A stretch of 43,350 nucleotides of DNA from Opitutaceae bacterium (GCA_030648295.1 JAUSID010000182.1:1-43350); one strand, 5' to 3'; positions 1 through 8,648 are shown, counted from the first letter of the stretch. Program-made: numbers and translations. The notes: generated by a model from the letters alone, not told the origin.

Positions 1-70
1 CTCCGAATGTAGCAGCCCGGATATTCGCCCCAGCGAGGCGCAGCCTCAGACCCGACACAATCCCCGGTTT

Positions 71-154
71 GTCATTCTGAGGCTTGGCGAAGAATCCAGC
101 ACGATGCTCGGAAGCGGACGCGCCACTGGATTCTTCGGCGGCCCTCAGAATGAC
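71..154. repeat. Long inverted repeat (hairpin), 29-nt arms
   Basis: Left arm 71-99 (starts GTCATTCTGAGG, ends GAAGAATCCAG) and right arm 126-154 (starts CTGGATTCTTCGG, ends CTCAGAATGAC) are near-perfect reverse complements around a 26-nt loop. This looks like the dispersed 'CATTCTGAG...GAAGAATC' palindrome seen in many environmental genomes, though I recall that from memory. No gene is visible in 1-302; short ORFs on both strands are translations of this hairpin. Confidence 0.75.
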
Positions 155-213
155 AGTTTAGGAATTTTCGACAACTTGACCTGTTCACAACGAGTTTGGA
201 GTTCAAGGAGCCA

Positions 214-305
214 TAGCCGGGAAATCGTGGAGCGCGCGCCGGCGCACGGCACAAGCGAACACACTGTGCGTTCGCAGCGGAGTAGAGGGTGAAATTTCCC
301 GGCTA
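214..305. repeat. Nested inverted repeat at the 3' end of bshA
   Basis: TAGCCGGGAAAT at 214-225 pairs with ATTTCCCGGCTA at 294-305, and an inner GCGAAC/GTTCGC pair lies between them. The right arm contains the bshA stop codon (303-305). The stem could end bshA transcription as a long stem without a T-tract, or may simply be another dispersed palindrome. Confidence 0.5.
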
Positions 306-1433
306 GCGCACCCGCCGATACAGCTCCTCGTAACGCGGCACGATTTCGTCCGCCGAAAACAACGCCCGCGCCCGCTTTTGCGCCGCCCGGCCCAGGACCG
401 CCCGCCGGCGCGGATTCGCGATCAACGCCTCCACCGCGCGGGCCAGCGCGTCCGCGTCACCCGGCGGAACGAGCACGCCGCTCTTCTCCGACTCGATGAC
501 TTCCGGGATCCCACCGACCCGCGTCGAGACGCTCGGGCAGCCAAAGCACATCGCCTCGAGGATGCTGAGACAGAAGCTCTCGCTCTCCGACGTGAACAAT
601 CCGAGATCGGCCGCCTGCAGGTAATCCTCGATGTCTTGCACTTTTTCGCGCACCAGGACGCGATCTTCGATCCCCAGCCGGCGCACGTGCGAAACAAACG
701 GCGTGAAGTCGTCGCCCGCAAGAATCACCAGCTTGAACGACTCGCGCGGCCGAATGCGCGCGGCCGCATCCAGGAGCAGATCAATCCGTTTCACCGGCCG
801 CAGATTGGAAAGGTGAAGCACCAGCACCTCATCCTTCAATCCGAGTTCGCCCCGCACTTCCGCGCGCGTCCGCTTCGGTTTCCGCGGGGAAAAGAAATTG
901 TGGATGACCTCGATCGGCTGGTGAAACTCGATCAGCCGGCGGGTTTCCGCCGCGAGCCAGTGCGAAACCGCCGTCACCGCGTCCGAACATGTCAGCGCAT
1001 GACGGATCGCGGGCTGGTAACCGGTATCACGCCCGAGCAACGTTGTATCCGTTCCGTGGAGTGTCGTGACCACCCGCGGCCGAAGCTTGGGCGGCAGCAT
1101 CGTCCGCGCAAGCATCGCCGCCGTCGCGTGTGGCACCGCGTAATGGACGTGGAGCACATCGAGTCCGCAGTCGCGGCTCACCTCCGCCATTTTGACCGAG
1201 AGCGGCAGCGTGTAATCCGGATACTTGAACAGCCCGTAATCGTTGATCACCACCGGATGGAAATGCACCCGGGGCGCATTGTCCTGCATCCGGAACGGCC
1301 GGCCGTAGCTGATGAAATGCACCTCGTGGCCCCGTTGGGCCAGCTCATGCCCGAGCGCGGACGCCAGCACCCCGCTGCCCCCCACCGACGGGTAGCACGT
1401 GATGCCAATTCGAAGCGGACGAGCCGAAATCAT
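303..1433 (-). CDS. bshA: BshA, N-acetyl-alpha-D-glucosaminyl L-malate synthase (GT4)
   Basis: This cytoplasmic glycosyltransferase makes GlcNAc-malate from UDP-GlcNAc and L-malate, the first step of bacillithiol synthesis. The N-terminus has the BshA-type glycine loop (ITCYPSVGGSGVLASALG), followed by HVHYAVPHA and LHGTDTTLLG. The C-terminal domain carries the GT4 E-x7-E motif (ESFCLSILE) and GGIPEVI. The start is the ATG at 1433, giving 376 residues, normal for BshA; the longer ORF to 1508 adds a tail without similarity that would overlap bshB1. bshB1 ends 1 nt upstream, so the two are surely cotranscribed. BshA rather than a general GT4 is supported by the motifs and the adjacent bshB1. 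Confidence 0.93.
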   Translation of the reverse strand: MISARPLRIGITCYPSVGGSGVLASALGHELAQRGHEVHFISYGRPFRMQDNAPRVHFHPVVINDYGLFKYPDYTLPLSVKMAEVSRDCGLDVLHVHYAVPHATAAMLARTMLPPKLRPRVVTTLHGTDTTLLGRDTGYQPAIRHALTCSDAVTAVSHWLAAETRRLIEFHQPIEVIHNFFSPRKPKRTRAEVRGELGLKDEVLVLHLSNLRPVKRIDLLLDAAARIRPRESFKLVILAGDDFTPFVSHVRRLGIEDRVLVREKVQDIEDYLQAADLGLFTSESESFCLSILEAMCFGCPSVSTRVGGIPEVIESEKSGVLVPPGDADALARAVEALIANPRRRAVLGRAAQKRARALFSADEIVPRYEELYRRVR

Positions 1434-1434
1434 T

Positions 1435-2154
1435 TCAGAATCTTCGCGCGCCGCGGCCGGCGTCGGCGAGCGAGCCGAACAACAATCCGTCACTCGGAAA
1501 AACGGCAATTGCGTGCCCCACGCCCGCCCGCACGCCGTTGAGTCGCGCCCGCGTCAGCTGGAATTCGACATAGTTGCGCGTCTTCATCTGCGAAACGTGC
1601 GCCTCCATCGCCGCCGTCCAGGAGGCAATTACCTCCGCCGCGGAAACGTCGATCAACACGCGGCCGAGATCGGTCGGTTCGGCATCCGGCGTCACGGCGT
1701 AGAAGAACAGCTGGTTGGTGCCGTGAGGTCGCGCGCGGCGCAGTTCCTTCACGCCGCCATACCGCGCAATCCGCGTCGCATCGCGGACCATCCGGCCAAC
1801 CTTCGCGTGATCCGGGTGCTGGTTTTCAACGATGCTGGGCGCGAGCACGACATCGGGCCGGACCTTGCGAATAATCCCCGCGAACGCGATGGCGTGGGCC
1901 GCGCGGACATCGATGTGCGCGTCGCCGCCGAGATCGAGGAACTCGATCGTCGCACCGAGCACGTTGGCGGCGGCTTTCGCTTCCCGCGCGCGCTGCGCCG
2001 GCGTGCCGTTGGTTCCCGACTCGCCGCGCGAGCAAACGACGAAATGCGCCGCGGATCCGCGCCGGGTCTCGGCCGCGATCAGACCGCCGCAGCCAAATTC
2101 GATGTCGTCGGGATGCGCACCGAACGCGAGGAGGGATACGGTATTCGATTTCAT
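1435..2154 (-). CDS. bshB1: BshB1, GlcNAc-malate deacetylase (PIG-L family)
   Basis: This zinc enzyme removes the N-acetyl group from GlcNAc-malate, the second bacillithiol step. Residues 9-15 hold the PIG-L zinc motif AHPDDIE, followed by CGG, and the second ligand motif HPDH lies near residue 115. The region VVCSRGESGTNGT matches the BshB1 active-site loop. The ATG at 2154 opens the conserved MKSNTVSLLAFGAHPDD; the longer reading from 2265 is translation of an intergenic palindrome ([10 protein letters not shown]). The length of 239 residues is typical. It sits directly ahead of bshA and behind a BshC-like gene, so the order is last step, middle step, first step. Confidence 0.93.
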   Translation of the reverse strand: MKSNTVSLLAFGAHPDDIEFGCGGLIAAETRRGSAAHFVVCSRGESGTNGTPAQRAREAKAAANVLGATIEFLDLGGDAHIDVRAAHAIAFAGIIRKVRPDVVLAPSIVENQHPDHAKVGRMVRDATRIARYGGVKELRRARPHGTNQLFFYAVTPDAEPTDLGRVLIDVSAAEVIASWTAAMEAHVSQMKTRNYVEFQLTRARLNGVRAGVGHAIAVFPSDGLLFGSLADAGRGARRF

Positions 2155-2183
2155 GCGACGTTCGTCGTCACGGGTTTCTTTCC

Positions 2184-2209
2184 CTGGGAGCGCGGGCGTC
2201 CCGCCCGCA
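2184..2209. repeat. GGGCGTCCCGCCC-type palindrome, copy 1
   Basis: CTGGGAGCGCGGGCGTCCCG lies at 2184-2203, followed by CCCGCA. The GCGGGCG/CGCCCGC core is self-complementary. Related copies occur at 3115-3176, 10081-10145, 11214-11245 and near 11409. It occupies the gap between bshB1 and the BshC-like gene and does not obviously break the operon. Confidence 0.7.
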
Positions 2210-2297
2210 TTGGTGGCGTTCCGGGACGCACAGGCGCGCCCGCGGTGAGCCGGCGCGCGCGCCACGAGGCTCCTGCCCTGGTCGGCCCGCAGCTGCG

Positions 2298-3068
2298 TTA
2301 TTCGCCCACATAGGCCTCATCCGATCGATCGATGGGATCACGATTGACGAAGGTTATCTCGGGCGCGTCCGCCTGGTGCAAGTACGCCTGTTCGCCCGCC
2401 CCCGCGATGTAATGCGTGCAATGCACGACCGACTGCATCCAGCGCAGCCGCGTGTCGCGGGTCGGACTGATCTGCTCCCTGCCATAGTCCGCGACCGGCA
2501 GGTCCACGTAACACTCCCCGCCCTCATGAAGCCGCGGCCGGCCGTCGAGCCAGCGCGCGCGGACGACCTCGCCGGCGTGCGGCAGATCGACGAAGAAATC
2601 GCTCACGTCGCATGCCGCGCGACGCACCGCCGGATCACTCGACCGCACCACCCGCACGCCGTCGAGCAGCCCCATCGCGCGGTACATCTCGAGGCAAAAA
2701 TCCGCGACGCGCGTGGCCTTCACCGCCTTGAAGGCATCGCTCCACGTGGTCGCCACGTACGCGCCAAGCTGGCGGACGGTGTTCGCCTGCCAGCCGTCGG
2801 GGATTCGCTTCAGGAACAGCGGCGACCATTTTCGCTGGACCTTGTTCGCAAAGGCAAAATTCAGCGCCGCCAGCTCGTTGGTCTTGCGATGCCGCAACAG
2901 GGTCTGCGTTTCCCGCGGATCGTGATCCGAATCGTGACAGAAATACACGATCTCGCCGCCGATTTCCGATTGCAGCCGCCGCGCAGTGACGATCTTCGCG
3001 TAGAGAAACCGCCGCGGAAAAAATCCGCAGGGCTGCTGGCCAAAACAAATGATGGGCGCCGAGCTCAC
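2298..3068 (-). CDS. Small BshC-like protein, putative bacillithiol cysteine-adding enzyme
   Basis: BshC adds cysteine to GlcN-malate in the last bacillithiol step. Canonical BshC has a GQQ-x-G motif, then an LYxxxK segment, then an E-DHD-xxE motif. Here GQQPCG (residues 10-15), FLYAK (21-25) and CHDSDHDPRET (45-55) appear in the same order and at comparable spacing. The protein is only 256 residues against about 530 for BshC, so it would keep the N-terminal Rossmann-like core and lack the coiled coil and much of the C-terminus. The start is GTG at 3068, just ahead of the conserved motif. It lies upstream of bshB1-bshA on the same strand. The assignment is my inference from motifs and context; the rest of the protein is unrecognised. 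Confidence 0.6.
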   Translation of the reverse strand: MSSAPIICFGQQPCGFFPRRFLYAKIVTARRLQSEIGGEIVYFCHDSDHDPRETQTLLRHRKTNELAALNFAFANKVQRKWSPLFLKRIPDGWQANTVRQLGAYVATTWSDAFKAVKATRVADFCLEMYRAMGLLDGVRVVRSSDPAVRRAACDVSDFFVDLPHAGEVVRARWLDGRPRLHEGGECYVDLPVADYGREQISPTRDTRLRWMQSVVHCTHYIAGAGEQAYLHQADAPEITFVNRDPIDRSDEAYVGE

Positions 3069-3114
3069 GAGTTGTGGATGCCCACCGGCATCGCGCCAAT
3101 GTTCTGGCCTGGTC

Positions 3115-3176
3115 GTAGCATGGGCGTCCCGCCCATGATCTGGTTTGGCCGTAGCATGGGCGTCCCGCCCATGATC
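3115..3176. repeat. Tandem pair of 26-bp palindromic repeats
   Basis: GTAGCATGGGCGTCCCGCCC followed by ATGATC occurs identically at 3115-3140 and 3151-3176, a 36-bp period. Each unit has the palindrome CATGGGCG-TCC-CGCCCATG. The pair fills the gap between the symporter and the BshC-like gene and could form strong RNA hairpins that tune expression across the operon. Confidence 0.8.
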
Positions 3177-3198
3177 CCCGATCGAAACGACGGGGCTT

Positions 3199-4908
3199 TC
3201 ATCGCGCCACCTCCTGTTTTCCGATCGCCGCCTGCAGCACGAGGCTGAATGCCACGCAGGCGGCGCAGCCGATCAGGTTCAGCCAGAGGTAGCCGATCTC
3301 GCGGTCCGGGTACAGCTTCCCGAGGGCGAAAATGACGAGCACGACCCCCTGCGCGGCAATCGCGGCCCAGAACACGGCCGAACCGCCGACGCGCTTCAGG
3401 AAGAACGCGACGACGAACACGCCCAGCAATGCCGGATAAAATATCGAGGCCACGATGTTGAGCGCCTCGATCAGGTTTTCCGCGAAGCTGACGAATAGCG
3501 CAAAGCAGATCGCAAACAGCCCCCACGCCGCGGTAAACCATTTTGCATTGCGCACATTTCGCGGTTCGTCGTGCACGGCCACCGGCCGGAAGTGCCGCCA
3601 CAGATCGATCGTGCTCGTGGTCCCCAGCGCGTTCAGTTCCCCCGCCTTCGAGGACAGCGCCGACGCGAACATCACGGCGAGCAGCAATCCGATCGCACCG
3701 TGGGGCAGCTGCGTCAGGATGAACGTGATGAAGACATAGTCGGAGTCGCGCGTCTTCTTCGCTTCCGGCGCCGCCGCATACAGCGTGTCGCGCGCCTCCT
3801 TCCGCAGCGCGTCGGAGGCCTTGTGCGCCTGCAGCATTGCCGTCCTTGCCGCCATCTCCGCCGCCGGATCAGCCGCGCCCCGCACCGCCGCCCAGCGTTG
3901 GATTTTCTCCTGCTTGTCCGCATGCAGCGCCGCGTGCTTCTCCTCCAGGGCCTTGAACGTCGCACCCTGCGGTCCGTCGATCTGCCGGCGCCATTCCGTC
4001 TGGTTGAAGATCACCGGCGTCGCGGGATCAAACTGGTAGAACACGAACAGCAGCGCCCCAAGCATCACGATGCAGAACTGCATGGGGATCTTGAATACCG
4101 CGTTGAACATCAGCCCGAGCCGCCCCTCGCGCAGCGCGGCGCCGCCGATGTAGCGCTGCACCTGCGACTGATCGGTCCCGAAATAGGACAGCGACAGGAA
4201 AAATCCGCCGATCACCCCGCTCCAGAAAGTGTATCGCACGCGCGGATCAGGGGTGTAGCTCACCGCCTGCAGTTTTCCCATCGCACCGGCGATGTAGGTG
4301 GCGTCGGGCGGCAACTTCGCCAGCAGCACGACGAAGGCCGTGATCATCCCGCCGAAGATCACGGCCATCTGCCATTTTTGCGTCAGGTTCACCGCCGCGC
4401 TGCCGCCCGTCACCGTGTAGATGATCGCCAGCAGCCCGGTGAAGATGATCGTCAGGTTCAGGCTCCAGCCCAGCACGCTCGCCAGGATGATCGACGGCGC
4501 ATAGATCGTGATGCCCGCCTGGATGCCGCGCTGGACCAGAAAAAGGGTGGCGCCGAGCAGCCGGGTTTTGCGATCGAACCGTTTTCCCAGGTATTCGTAT
4601 GCCGTATACACGCCAAGCCGGCGGTAAATCGGCAGGAACACCGCGCACACCACGATCAGCGCCAGCGGCAGCCCGAAATAATTCTGGATGAACGCGATTC
4701 CGTTCTCGTACGCCTGCCCGGGCAGCGAGAGATACGTGATCGTGCTCGCCTGCGTCGCCATCACCGACAGCCCGATCGTCCCCCACTTCGTCGACTTGTT
4801 GCCCTTGAGGTAGGTGTTGAGATTGTCGGTGTGGCGCGTCCGCCACGTGCCATACGCGGCGATGCCGAGCATCGTCCCCAGCAGCACGATCCAATCGACC
4901 ACGTTCAT
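3199..4908 (-). CDS. Sodium:solute symporter (SSS family)
   Basis: This 569-residue inner-membrane transporter couples sodium entry to uptake of a small solute, probably a sugar or sugar derivative. It opens with a membrane segment (VVDWIVLLGTMLGIAAYG) and has the SSS-typical GLSVMATQASTITYLSLPG region in TM2, then many further hydrophobic segments. A hydrophilic stretch of roughly 100 residues (about 290-390, rich in A, K and E) sits between transmembrane segments before LPHGAIGLLLAVMFASALSS; such long loops occur in some SSS members. The start ATG at 4908 overlaps the stop of the upstream 47-residue ORF (ATGA), so translation is coupled. The substrate cannot be read from sequence; the PIG-L neighbour suggests amide-bearing sugars. 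Confidence 0.9.
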   Translation of the reverse strand: MNVVDWIVLLGTMLGIAAYGTWRTRHTDNLNTYLKGNKSTKWGTIGLSVMATQASTITYLSLPGQAYENGIAFIQNYFGLPLALIVVCAVFLPIYRRLGVYTAYEYLGKRFDRKTRLLGATLFLVQRGIQAGITIYAPSIILASVLGWSLNLTIIFTGLLAIIYTVTGGSAAVNLTQKWQMAVIFGGMITAFVVLLAKLPPDATYIAGAMGKLQAVSYTPDPRVRYTFWSGVIGGFFLSLSYFGTDQSQVQRYIGGAALREGRLGLMFNAVFKIPMQFCIVMLGALLFVFYQFDPATPVIFNQTEWRRQIDGPQGATFKALEEKHAALHADKQEKIQRWAAVRGAADPAAEMAARTAMLQAHKASDALRKEARDTLYAAAPEAKKTRDSDYVFITFILTQLPHGAIGLLLAVMFASALSSKAGELNALGTTSTIDLWRHFRPVAVHDEPRNVRNAKWFTAAWGLFAICFALFVSFAENLIEALNIVASIFYPALLGVFVVAFFLKRVGGSAVFWAAIAAQGVVLVIFALGKLYPDREIGYLWLNLIGCAACVAFSLVLQAAIGKQEVAR

Positions 4909-5048
4909 GCGTGGACGCGCGAAAAGATCGTGAGCGCGATGACGACGAGGACGAAGAACAGGAACACGAACCAGTAAACGCCGCGCCAGGAACGGAAGCC
5001 GGGCACGCCCGGGGGCTCGTCGTCAGGTTCGCGTTGGCGCCAGGGCAT
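4905..5048 (-). CDS. 47-residue single-span membrane peptide
   Basis: It begins MPWRQREPDDEPPGVPGFRS and continues with a hydrophobic helix (YWFVFLFFVLVVIALTIF) ending in SRVHA. Its ATG shares a base with the PIG-L stop (TGATG) and its stop overlaps the symporter start (ATGA), so all three are translationally coupled. The N-in/C-out topology and coupling suggest an accessory subunit or stabiliser of the symporter. No named family was recognised. Confidence 0.72.
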   Translation of the reverse strand: MPWRQREPDDEPPGVPGFRSWRGVYWFVFLFFVLVVIALTIFSRVHA

Positions 5049-7594
5049 CATTTTCCCAAGGAGACCAGGTTCGCGAACAGACGGTACGCGCCGGGGACGC
5101 CCGCGGGCAGCTGACGGAAGAACGCCAGCCCCGTGTACACGTAGTAACCCTGGCCGTGCTTCGCGACCAGCACGCTGCTCTGGAGCAGCGGCTCGCCGGG
5201 ATCGCTCATCGCGAGGATTGGGACGTAGTGCGACTTATCCCAGCTGCTGGGAAAGTACGCGCCGCGTTCCTGCACCCAGCCGTTGAAATCGGCGGTGGAA
5301 ATCCGGTTCGGCGTCGTGAGCGCCGGATGGTCGGCGGCAATGAACTCCACCGGCGCCGTCTCGTCCGTCACGCGCAGCTGCGGCGCGCTGCCTTGAATCG
5401 ACAGCTCGTACGGACCGAGTTGCTGTGCCCGCAGCCCGTTCGGACGGTTGTACTGCGCGATCACGGTACCGCCATTCTCCACATAGGCGAAGAGACCCGG
5501 CAGGTGCTCCGCCAGATCCCTCCGCTCGTTGAAGGCACGGACACCGATCACAACGGCGTCGAGGTGGCGCAGATTCTCCGGCGTGAGATCCGGACCCGTC
5601 AGCGTCTTTACGGTAAACCCCAGCTGCTCGAGATTTTCCGCCGTGCGGTCACCAGCGCCGGGCAGATAGCCCACGGTCTTGCCCCGGATCGCAAAATCAA
5701 ACGCCACCGCCTTCAACCGCGCCGGCGGCTGTAGCAGTTGAACCGGAATGTGGGCATAGCTGAAAACGGATCGGCCGGTCCCATACGTCGCCCCGCCAAC
5801 ATCCGCACTGGCCGCCAGCGTGCCCGATCCACCGTCCGCCGGCGCCGTGACGGAAAACGTGACACTCGTGCGGTCGCCCACTTTGGACAGTTTGAATGGC
5901 TGCACCGCCGGTGAAACCGTCCACCCTGCCGCGCCGCTGAGCCGGACCGTCCCGCTGGCATTGGCCCGGGCCGCGGTCACCTCGACGATCGTCGTCTTGG
6001 TTTTGCCCGGACTGAAGAGCTCCACTTCATAGGGGAAACCGAGCGATACCGGCGGAATCACGGCGAACTTGCGCCGCTGCTGCGCGGCCGGAGCGTTCGC
6101 CACGATCTGCACCGGCTCGGTCGCGACGACGAGCGTCTGGCCGTCGATCGAAAACACATACTCGACCGGAAAGGGCGGCGGATTCTCCGGCCGGCCAATC
6201 AACGATGGATCGTCAACGCGGAAAAGCCCCGGGGCCGCCTCTTCGCGCAACCAGTACGGCTGGCTGATCGGCGTGCTGGATGGCAGCGTCGCCGTCGCTT
6301 CGCGAACGAGCGGCATGCCGGGCGCGAGCATCGCGTCGATCTTCCCGGACTGGTTGGGCGAACCGTACCGCACGCTGACGAGCTTCAACGGTTCCGTCGC
6401 CGTGATCGTCGCCGTATGGCGCAACCGCAGCGTCTCGCCGGGAACGACCTCCGCATTGGGCAGGGTCGTTTCCACCGTCAATCCAAGGCAGGCCTGCAAG
6501 ATCCGGTCGATTTGAGCGCGTTTGTCGGCCAATACGGGATCGGCGGCGAGCGCGGCGAGTTTCGTCCGAATCGTCAGCAACGCGGGCACACTGGCGGCGG
6601 GATCATCCGGCGTGAAACCAGCGATGGCGGCATCGGCGAGCCGGGCAATTTCGCCGCCACCCGGAAAACGCGCGAACGTCAGATCCAGTCCGTCGAGCAG
6701 ATCCGCGCCGGCGGCGCCCGCGATGACGGAGAAGGTCGACGTGCTCGGACCGCCCGTGCCAAATCCACCTCCGCCCGCCGCACCAAAGTTCAGCCCAAAC
6801 TGCGTCTTGTGCATCGATCGGCTGCGCGAAGCGATCGCACTGAGATTCTCGCCCGTGGATGGATCAGTCGAGGGTGATTCGAACTTGACGCCGCCCGGCG
6901 CCGGCGTGCCGCTGGGCGGACCGCCGCGACTGCCGCGGCCCCCGCCGCTCCGACCGACAATCCGTTTCGGCTGCCAGGGCGCGAGCCCCTCGGCGAACTG
7001 CTCCGGGTACGCCTTCGGGTCACCCGCGGCTTTGAACGCCTCGATCGCAAGCACCGCGGACGCCACGTGCTGGCCGTGCTGGCCGGGCGATTGCACTGAA
7101 CTCATCCCGGCAATCACGACGTCGGGCCGATACTGGCGATAAATCCGCACGACGTCGCCGAGAACCTTTTCGTGTTCCCAGAGACGAAGCGCTTCCTTGA
7201 CGTCCTTGGAGTAGCCATAGTCGAGCGCGCGAGTGAAATATTGGCGGGCGCCGTCGACGCGCCGCGCCGCGAGCAGTTCGTAGGTCCGCGCGAGTCCAAG
7301 TTTTTCGCCAAACTCCGGCCCCAGCTCATTCTGTCCGCCGTCGCCGCGCGTGAGCGACAGATACGCGGTCCGATAACCGCGGCCGCGCGCCAGCTGCGCG
7401 AGCAGGATGTTGCTTTCGTCATCAGGGTGCGCAGCCACGTAAAGGACGGTCGCAACCGTGGCGAAGCTCTTGAGCTCCTGCTCAATCGCCTTGGGCGAGT
7501 CGGGAACGTTGTCCGCCGCACGGGCAGCGCCGCCGGCGCTGGCGAGCAGGAGGATCGACGCAACCAAGGGGTGGACGAGGCGGGAGATTCTCAC
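5048..7594 (-). CDS. Secreted multidomain PIG-L family deacetylase
   Basis: This 848-residue exported protein begins with a signal peptide (about residues 1-26, ending AARA). The PIG-L zinc motif AHPDDES is at 55-61, and HGQH at 173-176 supplies the second ligand region, so an N-acyl sugar deacetylase or amidohydrolase activity is likely. A Gly/Pro-rich linker (about 215-290) is followed by beta-sandwich-like segments and a C-terminal ThuA/glutaminase-like alpha/beta domain (around GKTVGYLPGAGDRTAENL). The start is GTG at 7594, placed directly before the signal peptide. It leads the operon with the small membrane peptide and the symporter, which fits periplasmic deacetylation followed by import. 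Confidence 0.88.
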   Translation of the reverse strand: MRISRLVHPLVASILLLASAGGAARAADNVPDSPKAIEQELKSFATVATVLYVAAHPDDESNILLAQLARGRGYRTAYLSLTRGDGGQNELGPEFGEKLGLARTYELLAARRVDGARQYFTRALDYGYSKDVKEALRLWEHEKVLGDVVRIYRQYRPDVVIAGMSSVQSPGQHGQHVASAVLAIEAFKAAGDPKAYPEQFAEGLAPWQPKRIVGRSGGGRGSRGGPPSGTPAPGGVKFESPSTDPSTGENLSAIASRSRSMHKTQFGLNFGAAGGGGFGTGGPSTSTFSVIAGAAGADLLDGLDLTFARFPGGGEIARLADAAIAGFTPDDPAASVPALLTIRTKLAALAADPVLADKRAQIDRILQACLGLTVETTLPNAEVVPGETLRLRHTATITATEPLKLVSVRYGSPNQSGKIDAMLAPGMPLVREATATLPSSTPISQPYWLREEAAPGLFRVDDPSLIGRPENPPPFPVEYVFSIDGQTLVVATEPVQIVANAPAAQQRRKFAVIPPVSLGFPYEVELFSPGKTKTTIVEVTAARANASGTVRLSGAAGWTVSPAVQPFKLSKVGDRTSVTFSVTAPADGGSGTLAASADVGGATYGTGRSVFSYAHIPVQLLQPPARLKAVAFDFAIRGKTVGYLPGAGDRTAENLEQLGFTVKTLTGPDLTPENLRHLDAVVIGVRAFNERRDLAEHLPGLFAYVENGGTVIAQYNRPNGLRAQQLGPYELSIQGSAPQLRVTDETAPVEFIAADHPALTTPNRISTADFNGWVQERGAYFPSSWDKSHYVPILAMSDPGEPLLQSSVLVAKHGQGYYVYTGLAFFRQLPAGVPGAYRLFANLVSLGK

Positions 7595-7733
7595 GGAAGA
7601 TGGGAGACAGACGGGAATGCACGAGGCGAAATGTCCGCGCGACCATGCGCACCGACAAGGCCGGGCGGGCGCGCCAGGGAATGGCCGGAAACCGGCATTG
7701 CAGCCGAACCGCGGGGACGTCGCACCATCGTGA

Positions 7734-8648
7734 CTACTGGAGGCTGGCGATTAACGCTTCGTTGAGCCGCGTGTACTCGGCCTTCGTCGCGCCGTCGGCG
7801 CCCGCGATCGACTGGCGCGCAGCCCCAATCGCACCGGCCTTGTCGCCAAGCTTGGCGAGAATCTTCGCCTTGCCGTGCAGCATGTAGAAGAGCGGTTTGT
7901 CGCCGCTGGTCGCCTGCTCGATCCAGCTCCGCGCCTTGTTCAAATCCAGTCCCTGCTCGTAGTAGAACATCGCCGCCGTGAAGTACGCGCTGGGCGCGAG
8001 TTTCTGGCCGGAAGCCATGGCCGCGTCGATTTGCGCGACGACGTTTTGAATCGCGTCCATGTGCAACTTCACCGGCACGCGCGTCTTTTCCCAAATGAGG
8101 TCGAGCGTCGCCGTCTCGGTCCGGAGGTCGTTGATATTGATCGTGAAGGTCTCGACCGGCTGGGCCAGCGCGACGGATTTCACTTTCACGCGCAGCGCGT
8201 CGTTTTCCTGTTTGTAGCTGTAGGCGCCCCACTCTCCCGTGACTTTGTTGAAGATGATCGTCCACTCCTTTTGCGCCGGAATGGTATAGAGCGCATACGA
8301 ACCCGCCGGGAGTTCCTGCCCCTCGATCTTCACCGGCGTGCTGAACGTGACTTTCGTCGCCGTGTTCGCACCTGTGCGCCAGACTTCGCCGAACGCCACG
8401 AGACCGCCGTAAATCTTGCGGCCTTTCATGCCTGGCCGGGCGTAGGTGATTTCAATGTCCGTGAATCCCACGCGCTGCTTCAGCGTGCTCGGTGGACTCG
8501 CCGGCGGCGCACTGATGCGCGGCGCATCGGCGGCCTTGGCTTTGGGCGCGGACTTGTTCGACGACGGCGATTGCGCGAGCAGGCTCGCGGTGACGAGGGA
8601 TGCGATCAGTGCGTATCGAAACGCGTGGGGTGTGGGCAGCGGTTTCAT
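7734..8648 (-). CDS. DUF2911 domain-containing secreted protein
   Basis: This 304-residue protein has a signal peptide (MKPLPTPHAFRYALIASLVT to about residue 26), an Ala/Pro/Ser-rich linker, then the DUF2911 core: ITYARPGMKGRKIYGGLVAF, GEVWRTGANTATKVTFS and LPAGSYALYTIP. A C-terminal helical stretch (about 215-304) resembles tetratricopeptide-like repeats and is seen in other DUF2911 proteins. The ATG at 8648 is preferred over 8672 because it begins at the signal peptide. Its function is unknown; periplasmic or outer-membrane-associated location is likely. It lies 139 bp upstream of the PIG-L gene on the same strand and may be cotranscribed. Confidence 0.9.
   Translation of the reverse strand: MKPLPTPHAFRYALIASLVTASLLAQSPSSNKSAPKAKAADAPRISAPPASPPSTLKQRVGFTDIEITYARPGMKGRKIYGGLVAFGEVWRTGANTATKVTFSTPVKIEGQELPAGSYALYTIPAQKEWTIIFNKVTGEWGAYSYKQENDALRVKVKSVALAQPVETFTININDLRTETATLDLIWEKTRVPVKLHMDAIQNVVAQIDAAMASGQKLAPSAYFTAAMFYYEQGLDLNKARSWIEQATSGDKPLFYMLHGKAKILAKLGDKAGAIGAARQSIAGADGATKAEYTRLNEALIASLQ

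Noticed and set aside
4-302. Small coding genes in the left edge
   Set aside because: Both candidate ORFs are translations of the hairpin repeat.
378-1541. Long plus-strand open frame opposite bshA
   Set aside because: Arg/His-rich translation with no family-like motifs; the opposite strand is a clear BshA.
3571-4977. 468-codon plus-strand open frame opposite the symporter
   Set aside because: High-GC antisense shadow, rich in Arg, His and Gln; the minus strand encodes an intact SSS transporter.
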